Assembly (NCBI GenBank): GCA_039030395.1
Contig: JBCCEF010000022.1
Span: forward strand, 1 to 64,000
DNA from: Acidobacteriota bacterium
GTDB lineage: Bacteria > Acidobacteriota > Thermoanaerobaculia > Multivoradales > JBCCEF01
Direction: 5' to 3'
DNA: 64,000 bases
Under the pieces are notes generated by a model. It did not search any database and was not told the origin of the DNA. It was given only the letters and a program-made list of their open reading frames with translations. A program made the translations under genes and the position numbers. Below, one piece after another: positions 16,860 to 25,466 of this stretch (positions are counted from its first letter, which is position 1; each line of letters starts with the position of its first letter).

Positions 16860-18323
16860 TCACGGATGTCGCCGCAGCCGCAGCCGGCGCGAGATCACGG
16901 CGCCCGCGTAGTTGAGGCCCACCCCCAGCACCCCGGCGTGGAGGCCACCGACGGTGCGCAGCCCTACTGCGTAGAGAGTGACCGCCAAGCCGAGCCCCAG
17001 GACCAGGCCGAGAAGGATGTCGCGGCTGGTGTAGGCGGCTGGGTCGTCGGCGTCGTGCAGAGTACCGAGAACAAAGGCCGGGGACATCTGGATGAGGATC
17101 TCGAACTTGATCACCAGCAGGCCCCAGAGGGTGGTGCGCGGGGTAAGAGCGACACCCACCAGCAGCGCCATCACGGTGATGCTGAAGAGCGGCCCCCAGC
17201 GCAGCAGCCGCTCGGCACCGGCGGCGTCGAGGCCACGGGCGCGGGCCAGAAAGTCTTTGGTGAAAATCGAAGCCAGGGAGAGAAGGCACGAGTCGGCGGT
17301 CGACATGATGGCCGCCACCACCGCCATCATCACCACCAGCACCGGCAGGTAGGCGAGGGGCTGGATTTCGACCAGATGGGCGAGAACGCGAAAGGTGATC
17401 TGGTCCGCATCCGCCCCTTCGATACCCGGGAAGAGGGCGATGCCGGCGAGGCCGATGAGAACTACCGTGGTGATGGCGATGAGCGGCAGAAAGGCCATGG
17501 CGCTCAGGGCCCGGCGCAGGGTGACCATGCTGCGCGCCGCGTAGATGCGCTGAATGGCCTGCGGATAGAGCGGCGCCCCGAGGCCGAGAAGGAGAAAGTT
17601 GCTGGCCCACACCAGGCACACCCGCAGGCTGGGGCTCGCCACCTTCTCGGGGGCCACCGCCTCGACGGAGGCGATCACCGCGGCCGGCGAGCCGACCTCG
17701 AAGGACAAGAGGATCACCACCACCAACAGGCCGCCGAAAAGCAAGCCCCCCTGCAGCACGTCCGTCCAGGCCACCGCCCGCATTCCGCCGAGGAGTTCGT
17801 ATACCAGGATCACCACCGCCCCCACCAGCACCGCCGTGGCGAAGGACACCGCGCCGTCGGTGAGACCGGAGAAGGCGTGCCCCATGGCCATGAGCTGCGC
17901 CAGCAGGAAGTTGAACAAGGTCACCACGAAGATCGTCGCCGACAGGTAGTTGAGCACCGGGCTGGCAAAGCGCTTGGCGAGGAAGTCCGTCGGGGTGACG
18001 AAGGCGCCGCGCCGCGAGCGGGCGAAAAGCGACGGCACAAACAGGGTGTAGCCGGCGACGATCGCCACCATGAAGGTGACGCTCATGAAATAGGCCAGGC
18101 CTTGGCGGTAGGTCTGCCCCGGAAAGCCGGACAGCGAGTTGCCGCTGTACTGGGTGGCGAACAGGGTCAGCAGCAACACCATCAAGCCGAGGCGGCGGCC
18201 GGCGAGGTAGAAATCGCTCAGCGTCTTCTCGCGCAGCGCGCGGCGCGCCACCGCCCCGACCACCAGCAGCAGCGCCACGTAGCTGCCAGCGGCCAGCACG
18301 AGGTCGCGCCCGAGGTCGTTCAT
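16860..18323 (-). CDS. Sodium:solute symporter (SSS family)
   Basis: A 487-residue integral membrane transporter with about 13 hydrophobic helices. FYLAGRRLGLMVLLLTLFATQYSG near the N-terminus and PVLVVMMAVVAAIMSTADSCLLSLAS carry the SSS-family Na+-site signatures; the STADS stretch on helix 8 is the conserved one. The substrate is not predictable; pantothenate/proline/sialate-type members look similar. It overlaps the small DUF3311-like gene by 4 nt (ATGA), the usual arrangement for this pair. Confidence 0.92.
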   Translation of the reverse strand: MNDLGRDLVLAAGSYVALLLVVGAVARRALREKTLSDFYLAGRRLGLMVLLLTLFATQYSGNSLSGFPGQTYRQGLAYFMSVTFMVAIVAGYTLFVPSLFARSRRGAFVTPTDFLAKRFASPVLNYLSATIFVVTLFNFLLAQLMAMGHAFSGLTDGAVSFATAVLVGAVVILVYELLGGMRAVAWTDVLQGGLLFGGLLVVVILLSFEVGSPAAVIASVEAVAPEKVASPSLRVCLVWASNFLLLGLGAPLYPQAIQRIYAARSMVTLRRALSAMAFLPLIAITTVVLIGLAGIALFPGIEGADADQITFRVLAHLVEIQPLAYLPVLVVMMAVVAAIMSTADSCLLSLASIFTKDFLARARGLDAAGAERLLRWGPLFSITVMALLVGVALTPRTTLWGLLVIKFEILIQMSPAFVLGTLHDADDPAAYTSRDILLGLVLGLGLAVTLYAVGLRTVGGLHAGVLGVGLNYAGAVISRRLRLRRHP

Positions 18324-18544
18324 GGCGCTGCCCCGCCCTTACCATCGTCACGCCAGTAGCGCGACAAGCCCCAGGCGGTGACGCCGGACAGCGCCAGCGT
18401 GAAGGCGCCGCTCCACCACAGCCAGACGGGTAGGCCGAGCCACGCCATCGGCTCGCGGCCGATGAACGGGAACGGCACGGTCCCCAGCGCCGTCAGCGCC
18501 AGGGCCCAGCGAAAGCCGCGGTGGGCACGGGGTTCGTCTCGCAT
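18320..18544 (-). CDS. Small DUF3311-like membrane protein paired with the symporter
   Basis: The ATG at 18544 gives 74 residues (MRDEPRAHRGFRWALALTAL). There are two hydrophobic helices, with WLGLPVWLWWSGAFTLALSG and a short charged C-terminus, which matches DUF3311 proteins encoded directly upstream of SSS symporters. The stop overlaps the symporter ATG, indicating coupled translation. It is presumably a symporter accessory subunit, but no function is established. Confidence 0.75.
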   Translation of the reverse strand: MRDEPRAHRGFRWALALTALGTVPFPFIGREPMAWLGLPVWLWWSGAFTLALSGVTAWGLSRYWRDDGKGGAAP

Positions 18545-18639
18545 CGTCGCGCCGAGCCTACGACGAAGGCGCACGAAAGGTCGACACAGGGCTAAAATCG
18601 AGTGAGGGTAGCAATGGGCGGAACCCTTGGGAGAGACCC

Positions 18640-19806
18640 GTGAAGAGACCGACATCGCACAGTTCCGAGATCGAGCAGGCCGTTCGCCTGCTCGCCGAGG
18701 AGGCGCGGCGGCGCATCGAGCGGCATCCCTCGGGGCATCTGCTGCGCTCCGGCAAGGAAGCTCTGGATCTCTCCCTTCAGCTCGATCCCTCACCCCACAA
18801 CAGCGAGGACGGGCGCGCGGCGGAGGCTCTCGACCGCGATCTCGATGCAGCCATCGAAGGCTTGATCGTCCACCGCGCCGCTTTCCGGCCGGGACGGGTC
18901 TTTTGCTTACGCTGCGCCACACCGGACTGCGAGCACGCGGTGCCGCCGTCGAGCCGCGAGGTTTTCGCCGGCTACGGCGCCACCGGCATTCCGCGCTTTC
19001 TGGACTTCGGCCAGCTCTTGTTGGAGCGGGGCGATCCGCGGGTGGATCGCCTCTATGCTCGCCCTCCGGCCCTGCTGGCGCACACCCTACGCCGCGGTCA
19101 CCTCACGGCGGAGCTGCTGGAGCCCTATCGCAACCCCGAATCGGGCTTCCGAATCCACGGGCAAGTGGCCGCCGGCTGGTACGGCGTACCCGATCCAACG
19201 GGACGCCCGCAGGCGGTGGCTCTGTCCTTCCAGATCGTCTCTACCCGCCCTGGGAAGCGGGGGCGGCGGCGCTTCGGCCTCAACGTGCTCGGCATCGGCC
19301 CGGACGGACAGCCCCTGGAACAGCTCTACGACCGGCTGCGCGAGCTGCCCTGGCAGGACACCGTGCGCTGGGCCCAAACGGCCCTCGACCAGATCACCTT
19401 CCAGCGCAAAAAACCCGGCAAGAGGTCAAAGTCCGAAGAACCCCTCGAACGGCGTCTCCTCCAGGTGCTCAACGGCCTCGCCCGGCGGCTGGAGAAGCAC
19501 CGCCGGGCCAAGGACCGCAAAACCCTTCACGGGCAGCAGCGCGCCCGCCAGACGGAGCGCCCCACCCACATGGCCCTGGCGGACCTCGCCAAGGCGGGAA
19601 AGGACGAGCTGCTCTACGACACCCGGCAGGAAACGCTGGTGGTGCTGGGCGCCCGCGGCCGCGCCCATGTCTTCAACCCCGCCGGCAAACTGGTGACGTC
19701 GATCCGCTACACCCCGGCGGCGATCGAAAAGCGCCGCCACCGCAAGCTGTGGCGCCGGGCGACGGCGGAGGAGATTCAGGGGCTGCGGCAGAAGGTGGCG
19801 GGGTAA
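18640..19806 (+). CDS. Conserved-looking protein with SWIM-like Cys/His cluster, function unknown
   Basis: A GTG-started frame of 388 residues, with no signal peptide. Residues 89-99 read CLRCATPDCEH, a C-x2-C-x4-C-x-H cluster resembling a SWIM zinc finger, followed by a hydrophobic GYGATGIPRFLDFGQLLL segment. The middle has an Arg/Lys-rich region (about 255-310, including RRLEKHRRAKDRKTLHGQQR). The C-terminus YDTRQETLVVLGARGRAHVF and TSIRYTPAAIEKRRHRKLWR looks like a small beta domain followed by a basic helix. I do not recognise the family. It could bind nucleic acid; this is inference from the zinc-like cluster and charge. Confidence 0.6.
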   Translation: MKRPTSHSSEIEQAVRLLAEEARRRIERHPSGHLLRSGKEALDLSLQLDPSPHNSEDGRAAEALDRDLDAAIEGLIVHRAAFRPGRVFCLRCATPDCEHAVPPSSREVFAGYGATGIPRFLDFGQLLLERGDPRVDRLYARPPALLAHTLRRGHLTAELLEPYRNPESGFRIHGQVAAGWYGVPDPTGRPQAVALSFQIVSTRPGKRGRRRFGLNVLGIGPDGQPLEQLYDRLRELPWQDTVRWAQTALDQITFQRKKPGKRSKSEEPLERRLLQVLNGLARRLEKHRRAKDRKTLHGQQRARQTERPTHMALADLAKAGKDELLYDTRQETLVVLGARGRAHVFNPAGKLVTSIRYTPAAIEKRRHRKLWRRATAEEIQGLRQKVAG

Positions 19807-19816
19807 TCTGATGACT

Positions 19817-19863
19817 GAGCATCAATTGATGCCTTGACATCAATTGATGCTCCCGCCTAGTAT
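19817..19863 (+). promoter_or_regulatory. vapBC promoter with nested palindromic operator
   Basis: A perfect 15-bp inverted repeat, GAGCATCAATTGATG (19817-19831) and CATCAATTGATGCTC (19838-19852), surrounds a 6-bp centre, and each half is itself palindromic (CATCAATTGATG). TTGACA (19834-19839) lies between the half-sites, and TAGTAT (19858-19863) is 18 bp further on. The vapB ATG is only 6 nt after the -10, so the transcript is likely leaderless. The layout fits autorepression by the VapB/VapBC complex. Confidence 0.75.
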
Positions 19864-19869
19864 TCCCAC

Positions 19870-20139
19870 ATGAGGACCACGCTGACGATCGATGATGATG
19901 TGGCTGGACGGCTGAAAGAACAGGCCGAGAAGCGTGGCTTGCCTTTCAAGGTGGTGGTCAACGAAACACTGCGTGCCGGTCTCGGCCCCCACCCCTCAAA
20001 GAAGCAGGCCGTGCCGAAGGTGCGTACCCACTCCTTTGGGTTCCGCCCCGATATCGACCTCGATCGCATGAACCATCTGGCTGACGACCTGGAAGCCGAG
20101 GCGTTTGCGCGGAAGCTGGAAGAGCAGCAACAGGCATGA
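19870..20139 (+). CDS. vapB: VapB-family antitoxin
   Basis: An 89-residue antitoxin. The N-terminal MRTTLTIDDDVAGRLKEQAE is a ribbon-helix-helix DNA-binding domain, and the C-terminal half (HSFGFRPDIDLDRMNHLADD) is the flexible toxin-neutralising region. The stop overlaps the toxin ATG by 4 nt (ATGA). A palindromic operator lies directly upstream and there is no SD, so it may be translated from a leaderless mRNA. Confidence 0.88.
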   Translation: MRTTLTIDDDVAGRLKEQAEKRGLPFKVVVNETLRAGLGPHPSKKQAVPKVRTHSFGFRPDIDLDRMNHLADDLEAEAFARKLEEQQQA

Positions 20140-20564
20140 TCCTGCCGGACGTCAACGTCCTCATCCACGCGCACAATCAGGACTCGCCGATACACCAAGA
20201 TGCCCTACGGTGGTGGCAAGAGTGCCTGGCTGGCCGCATCGGCGTAGGCCTTGCTTGGGTCACCTTGCTCGGCTTTCTTCGAATTTCAACCCACCGACGC
20301 ATCCTCGCCAGCCCGCTCCCCCATCGCCTCGTCCTCCAGGACATCGGACGCTGGCTGGAACTACCGCACGTCCACATTCCCCATCCATCGGAAAGGCACT
20401 TTCAGATCCTCAGCCGGTTCATCGACCAGGCCGGCACCGCGGGGAACCTCACAACGGATGCACATCTCGCCGCCCTGGCGATCGATCGCGGCTACGTCCT
20501 TCATTCCACCGATCGAGATTTCGGAAGGTTCGACGGCTTGCGGTGGATCAATCCGCTCCATTGA
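20136..20564 (+). CDS. vapC: VapC-family PIN-domain toxin (ribonuclease)
   Basis: A 142-residue PIN-domain Mg-dependent endoribonuclease. MILPDVNVLIHAHN carries the first acidic residue (Asp5), TTDAHLAALAIDRG the central Asp, and STDRDFGRF the C-terminal acidic pair. Translation is coupled to the antitoxin by the ATGA overlap. VapC toxins usually cleave tRNA or rRNA; the target is unknown. All key residues look intact, so the pair is probably active. Confidence 0.88.
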   Translation: MILPDVNVLIHAHNQDSPIHQDALRWWQECLAGRIGVGLAWVTLLGFLRISTHRRILASPLPHRLVLQDIGRWLELPHVHIPHPSERHFQILSRFIDQAGTAGNLTTDAHLAALAIDRGYVLHSTDRDFGRFDGLRWINPLH

Positions 20565-20574
20565 CGACGAGCCT

Positions 20575-22971
20575 CTAGTCGATGACCAGTTCGACGACAT
20601 CCCCCGCAGCGTGCGTCCCGAGGGAGTGATTCTCTCCGGCAACGGTCACCTGCGGCGCAACAGCGCCATTGGGATCGACACCTTGCAGAATCACTTCGCC
20701 CTCCGCGTCAGTGCGAAGGTAGACGACCGAGCCGTGGCCGGTCGCGGCAAATACCTGTTCGTCTGGACCCAACGTCGCCACGCCCAGGGATACCGCCACC
20801 GGAGCTCCGGCGAGGGGCCCTCCGTCCGAGTTCTTGACTCTAAGCAGCAGCGGAGGGTCCGGCGCAGCGGCGATCTCGATCCGTCCCGTACCGGACAGAG
20901 CTCCTGGCGGTAGAAGTGTCGTGGCCGCCCGAGGATGGACGACGATGGCCACCGCTTCTTCCCCGCAAAGCCCAGGCAGCTCGACGCGACCCCGCCCGTT
21001 CGCCATCCGCGAGCATCGCCGATCCCAGACTCCATTTTCGTCATAGACGAGTATCGCCGCCCGGCCTAGTTCCCGACCGTCCTGCAGAACCAGATCCGTC
21101 GCTCCCTGGCGCTCGTCCGCTTCCAGTTCGATCGTCAGGCGCACCGGCGTCTCCGGCGGCACGACAAGTCCGCGCCGACCGGAAGGACGATAGCCGTCCC
21201 GGAGCACGGCGAGATCCAGCGGCTTGCCCGGTAAGCCACGAAGGGCCAACCGGCCATCGGCGTCTGTGTGCATCGCCACGGCATGGCCGTCCTCGGGCTC
21301 CACGTAGCGAGCCCTACCATCTCGAAAGCGTAGCGCCGGCGACGGCGGCCGGTAGCTGACCATCGCGCCCTCCAAGGGCTCGCCGGTCATCGCGTCCTCC
21401 ACCCGCACCTCCAACGCCCGAGCCGATCCCAACTCGAAGTCCAACCGCCCCTCTCCGAGCAGCGCAGAACTGATGTGAAACACCCGGCAGCGGCCGGCAG
21501 CGTCACAAACCTGAAGATGATCGGACATCGAGAACAACCCCATTCGCTCGGCGGCCGGACGATCCCGCAGATCCTCCGGCAGGGCGGATCGCTTGAGGTC
21601 GAAGATATCCGCCACCTCGCCGAAGTAGAGGAGCCGGTAAAATCCGTCGTCGCCGGTCGGAAACACCCGCCGCCGCGTCACGCCGGTCAGGGTCCCTTCA
21701 ATCCGCACTTCGCCCGCCACCGGTTCGCTGTCCTCGGTGATCTCACCGTAGATCTCCAGTTCCCAAAGGGGAACCGGCTCCGACGCCGGGAAGGCGTCGT
21801 CATCCGCGCTCAGGTACGGGAAGACCTTGTTGCCGAGGCCGCGTACCCGGTCGTCTCCGATCACCGCGTCCACTGAGTACTGGCCGTGATCGAGCCCGGG
21901 GAAGGTGTACTCATGCAGTCCGCGGATCAACTCTCGCGTCAGCGGCAGTTCCCGGCAGGCGCGATGGTGGAGGGAAGCGCGGTCGCCGCGGCGGAGACCG
22001 CAGCGGTAGAGGTGTAGGCGGCCCGAGGGGTGCTCCCGCCGAGGCCGGTAGTCCACCCGCAGCGTCAAGGTCGCCCGTTCTCGAAGCTGGGTCGCGGGTA
22101 ATTCCCAGGCTTCACCCTCGCGGCCCTCGACGAGGAGGCGCTCGGTGCGCAGTTCCGGGTGCTCCAGCCCAATCCAGCCGGCGGTCGCTTCGACGTCCAG
22201 GAAGAACAGCGTCACGCGACCGGGTGACCACGCCGCCGCCGTGGGTAGGGTCGGCAACGCCGCATCGCGGGACACGAAGGCCGCCATCAGGGCGGCACGG
22301 TCCACCGGCTTGTTCTCGGAGTCCTCGGGCAGCAGAGCCGTCCCCATCAGCGACTGGCGACCCGGCGGCGGAGGTGAGGGAACCCCAAAGGAGATAGCTG
22401 CACCGGCCGGGCAACGGCGAGGCGAAGCGATGCCGTCGAGCCCTCGAACGGTTACGCCATAGGCCAGAATCTTCCCGGCGGGCACCCAGGCCTGCTCTCG
22501 CACCCCCGGCACCAGCGGATAGACGGCGCCATGGTCCAGAGACACCAGGTCGAGCCGAGTCAAGCGGCGAAAGTCTGTGGCCTCCTCGACCCTCACCTGG
22601 CAGGCCGGCACAGCGTGCCACACCAGGCGCTCGGAGGCGGCCCCCTCCTCGGTCACCGGGAGCACACCGGCCAGCACGGAAACATAGCCCGGCCCTTCCG
22701 CAATCCAGGACCATTCGCCCGGCGGCACTTCGAGCTTTTCGTTCAGCGGCCCAACGATCGCCGGCTCGAAGGTGCCGACGCGATACAGAAAAACCTCGCC
22801 GTCCGGCAGAAAGTGCTCCGGGCCGAGGCGACCGGCGTTCCAGTCGTCCTCGGCAACCAGGTGAAAGCTCACCTTCGCGGCGCCTAGGGGGCCAGTGAAA
22901 AGCGCAGCGAAAACTAGAGCGGCTACCGCTAGCTTGTGACTCAGTTGCGCGTTCAAGGTCGAGCAATACAC
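20575..22971 (-). CDS. Large secreted protein with carboxypeptidase-regulatory/CnaB-like repeats
   Basis: A 798-residue protein with an N-terminal signal peptide (LAVAALVFAALFTGPLGAAK). Segments such as VRVEDAMTGEPLEGAMVSYR, AMHTDADGRLALRGLPGKPL and RVKNSDGGPLAGAPVAVSLG with YLRTDAEGEVILQGV are carboxypeptidase-regulatory-like beta domains, which act as spacer or adhesion modules. No enzymatic motif was found. The start is GTG; TAAAAT lies 6 nt upstream of it, another leaderless-type arrangement. The gene is convergent with vapC (10 bp apart). No function can be assigned. Confidence 0.75.
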   Translation of the reverse strand: MYCSTLNAQLSHKLAVAALVFAALFTGPLGAAKVSFHLVAEDDWNAGRLGPEHFLPDGEVFLYRVGTFEPAIVGPLNEKLEVPPGEWSWIAEGPGYVSVLAGVLPVTEEGAASERLVWHAVPACQVRVEEATDFRRLTRLDLVSLDHGAVYPLVPGVREQAWVPAGKILAYGVTVRGLDGIASPRRCPAGAAISFGVPSPPPPGRQSLMGTALLPEDSENKPVDRAALMAAFVSRDAALPTLPTAAAWSPGRVTLFFLDVEATAGWIGLEHPELRTERLLVEGREGEAWELPATQLRERATLTLRVDYRPRREHPSGRLHLYRCGLRRGDRASLHHRACRELPLTRELIRGLHEYTFPGLDHGQYSVDAVIGDDRVRGLGNKVFPYLSADDDAFPASEPVPLWELEIYGEITEDSEPVAGEVRIEGTLTGVTRRRVFPTGDDGFYRLLYFGEVADIFDLKRSALPEDLRDRPAAERMGLFSMSDHLQVCDAAGRCRVFHISSALLGEGRLDFELGSARALEVRVEDAMTGEPLEGAMVSYRPPSPALRFRDGRARYVEPEDGHAVAMHTDADGRLALRGLPGKPLDLAVLRDGYRPSGRRGLVVPPETPVRLTIELEADERQGATDLVLQDGRELGRAAILVYDENGVWDRRCSRMANGRGRVELPGLCGEEAVAIVVHPRAATTLLPPGALSGTGRIEIAAAPDPPLLLRVKNSDGGPLAGAPVAVSLGVATLGPDEQVFAATGHGSVVYLRTDAEGEVILQGVDPNGAVAPQVTVAGENHSLGTHAAGDVVELVID

Positions 22972-23060
22972 AGAGTCATTTTATCTAGATAAGTAATACT
23001 TTTCATATCATGACATAGTGATTCGACCCGACATCGCTGCCAGACTCCGCACCCGAGCCT

Positions 23061-25466
23061 CTACTCCACCCGCAATTCCACCTCATCCGCCCTTCCGTGG
23101 TCGTCGACCACCACCAGGCGGTGCTGGCCCTTGGAAGGAATCCAAAACCTCTCGCCCGTTGCCGGGCCGTTGGCGAGGAGCTTGCCGTTCAAGAACCAGT
23201 AGAGCTGTCCGCGGCGTGGGTCGAGGTGGGAGCCGCCGCGGGCGACCAGGGCGATCTTCTGATAATCCCGGGGCACGCCTCGCCGTAGGCGATAGGGAGT
23301 GCGGGGGTCCGGCGAGACGATGCGCGGGGCGGCCACCGCCGAGCCGCCGGCACAGTCCGAAGCAACCGGTGGCAGAGCGGTGAGGGCGAGGCCGCGGGAC
23401 AGGCGCCAGGCCACCAGCTCGGCGGGCGGAATCTCCACCACCTCGGCGCGGTGCGGCCGCTCGCCGAGGCAGCGGCCGGCGAGCCACTCACCGGTTTCCC
23501 GGTCGACGAAAATCCGCCGATGCATCCGGCAGGACGGCAGCCGGGTGCGGCCGGCGAGGCCGGAGATGCGCTCACGCTGAGGACAGTGCGGCCCCGGGCG
23601 ATGGCGGCTGACGGCGCAGACCTCAAGACCGCGGGTGACCGGCGCTGGCGGAGCGGTAGCGCGAGTCGGCGCCGGCGTCTCCACCCCCGCCAAGGCGCGA
23701 TGGACGTCGAAGAACAAGGGCCCGGCGTGGCGGCTACCGGAGATGCCCTGCGACGCCTTGCCGTCAAAGTTTCCCACCCATACGGCCACCGTCCAGCGGT
23801 CGGTGAAGCCCACCGCCCAGGCATCGCGATGACCGAAAGAGGTGCCGGTCTTCCAGGACACGGCGGGCACGTCGCGGGCCAGATTCCAGGCCTCCGGCAG
23901 ATCCGGCCGGCGCACCCACTTCAGCAACGAGGCCACCTGCCGGGCGGCGCCCCGGGACAGCCAGGCTTCCTCCCCAGCCGGAGCCGCGGCCTCACCGCGG
24001 GCCTGCGGCATCAGCCAGGTGAGGGGGGCCACTCGACCGTCGTCCGCCAGGTGGGCGTAGGAGTTCGCCAGCTCCAGCAGACTGACCTCGCCGGCGCCGA
24101 GGATCAACGGTAGGCCGTACTGCGCCGCCTCACCGTCGAGGGAGACGAAGCCGCCGCTGCGCAGCCAGTCGAGGAAGGACGGCAAGCCAACGTCCGACAG
24201 CAGCCGCACGGCGGGAGCGTTGAGGGATTCCGCCAGCGCCGTGCGCAGGGTGACCCGGCCGCGATACTCGCCGTCGTAGTTTTCCGCCACGTAGCCAGCA
24301 AAGTCCGTCGGCACGTCGAGCAGGTAGGAGTCCGGAACCCAGCGGCCGGAATCGAGCGCCCGACCGTAGAGAAAGGGCTTCAAGGTCGAGCCCGGGCTGC
24401 GCCGCGCCACCACCCCGTCCACCTGTCCCTGGTGGGCCTCGTCGAAGAAGGCGGCGGAACCCACCCAGGCCCGCACGGCGCGCGTCTCGTTCTCGATCAC
24501 CACCACCGCCGCGTTGCCCAGGCCCTGCTCTCGCAGCTCTCCGATGCGCCGCGCCACCACCCCTTCGGTGGCCCGCTGCACCGCCCGGTCGAGGGTGGTG
24601 GTGACGGAGCGGCCGCGGTGGCCGGCGGCCACCCGCCGAGCGAAGTGGGGCGCCGCGAAGGGAACCGGTCGCAGGGCCGTCGGCACCGGCTGGCGGCGCG
24701 CTGCCCGGGCCTCCTCGGCGGTCACCACGCCGCGCCCTTCGAGGCGTGCTAGCACGTCGCGGCGCACCCGCTCGGCGGACTCCGGATAGCGCGTCGGATC
24801 GTAGTAGGTAGGAGACCGCGGCAAGGCCGTCAGCAGAGCGATCTCGCCGGCCGAGAGGGCCGCCGGCTCCTTGCCGAAGTAGAAACGCGACGCCGCCCCG
24901 ACCCCCTCCAAGTTGCGGCCGTAGGGGGCCATGTTGAGGTAGATCGTGAGCAGCTCCCGTTTGCTGTAGCGCCGTTCGAGCTGCAGCGCCCGGAAGGTCT
25001 CGATCAGCTTGTGGTCCAGGGTGCGGGCCTTGGGCTCGGCCATGCGGGCGATCTGCATGGTGAGGGTGGAGGCGCCGGAGACCACCCGCCCCTCGCGCAG
25101 ATTGGTCACGGCGGCGCGCAGGATAGCGAGGGGATTGACCCCCGGGTGGCGGTAGAACCACCGGTCCTCGGAGGCGACGAGTGCGGCCACGAGCTGTGGC
25201 GGCAGCTCGTCGTAGGTCACCGGCAGGCGCCAGATCTCGTCCGCCGGCAGAAACAGCCGCAGAGGCTCACCGTCGCGATCGCGCACCGCCGTCGCCGCCG
25301 ACCGCTCCAGAGCGTGCCAGGGGAACGGGAAGGCGAGATCGAGCAGCAGAAACGTGACGACCGGCAGCACGACCGCGACCACGCCGAGGCGCGGTGCCCA
25401 GCGCCACAGCCGGCGTGGACGATGACGTGGGGACCGGCTGTTCCGCCGGCGCCGGAGGGCTCTCAC
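23061..25466 (-). CDS. pbpC: Penicillin-binding protein 1C
   Basis: This bifunctional peptidoglycan synthase-like protein is anchored in the inner membrane. I start it at the GTG at 25466 because it overlaps the alpha-2-macroglobulin stop (GTGA); the open frame extends further but upstream it is only a shadow. The 801 residues hold a TM helix (about 24-45), the GT51 transglycosylase (ASEDRWFYRHPG with catalytic Glu100, then GASTLTMQIARM), and the transpeptidase with GSTLKPF (SxxK), ESLNAPAVRLL (SxN) and WKTGTSFGHRDAW (KTG). A C-terminal BiPBP_C-like domain (RLRRGVPRDYQKIALVARGG) ends it. The alpha-2-macroglobulin/pbpC pairing is as in E. coli yfhM-pbpC. Confidence 0.94.
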   Translation of the reverse strand: MRALRRRRNSRSPRHRPRRLWRWAPRLGVVAVVLPVVTFLLLDLAFPFPWHALERSAATAVRDRDGEPLRLFLPADEIWRLPVTYDELPPQLVAALVASEDRWFYRHPGVNPLAILRAAVTNLREGRVVSGASTLTMQIARMAEPKARTLDHKLIETFRALQLERRYSKRELLTIYLNMAPYGRNLEGVGAASRFYFGKEPAALSAGEIALLTALPRSPTYYDPTRYPESAERVRRDVLARLEGRGVVTAEEARAARRQPVPTALRPVPFAAPHFARRVAAGHRGRSVTTTLDRAVQRATEGVVARRIGELREQGLGNAAVVVIENETRAVRAWVGSAAFFDEAHQGQVDGVVARRSPGSTLKPFLYGRALDSGRWVPDSYLLDVPTDFAGYVAENYDGEYRGRVTLRTALAESLNAPAVRLLSDVGLPSFLDWLRSGGFVSLDGEAAQYGLPLILGAGEVSLLELANSYAHLADDGRVAPLTWLMPQARGEAAAPAGEEAWLSRGAARQVASLLKWVRRPDLPEAWNLARDVPAVSWKTGTSFGHRDAWAVGFTDRWTVAVWVGNFDGKASQGISGSRHAGPLFFDVHRALAGVETPAPTRATAPPAPVTRGLEVCAVSRHRPGPHCPQRERISGLAGRTRLPSCRMHRRIFVDRETGEWLAGRCLGERPHRAEVVEIPPAELVAWRLSRGLALTALPPVASDCAGGSAVAAPRIVSPDPRTPYRLRRGVPRDYQKIALVARGGSHLDPRRGQLYWFLNGKLLANGPATGERFWIPSKGQHRLVVVDDHGRADEVELRVE

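Noticed and set aside
16264-18351. 695-residue minus-strand frame covering the symporter
   Set aside because: Only the last 182 codons (from 16812) carry a real protein. The upstream part is the symporter read in another frame.
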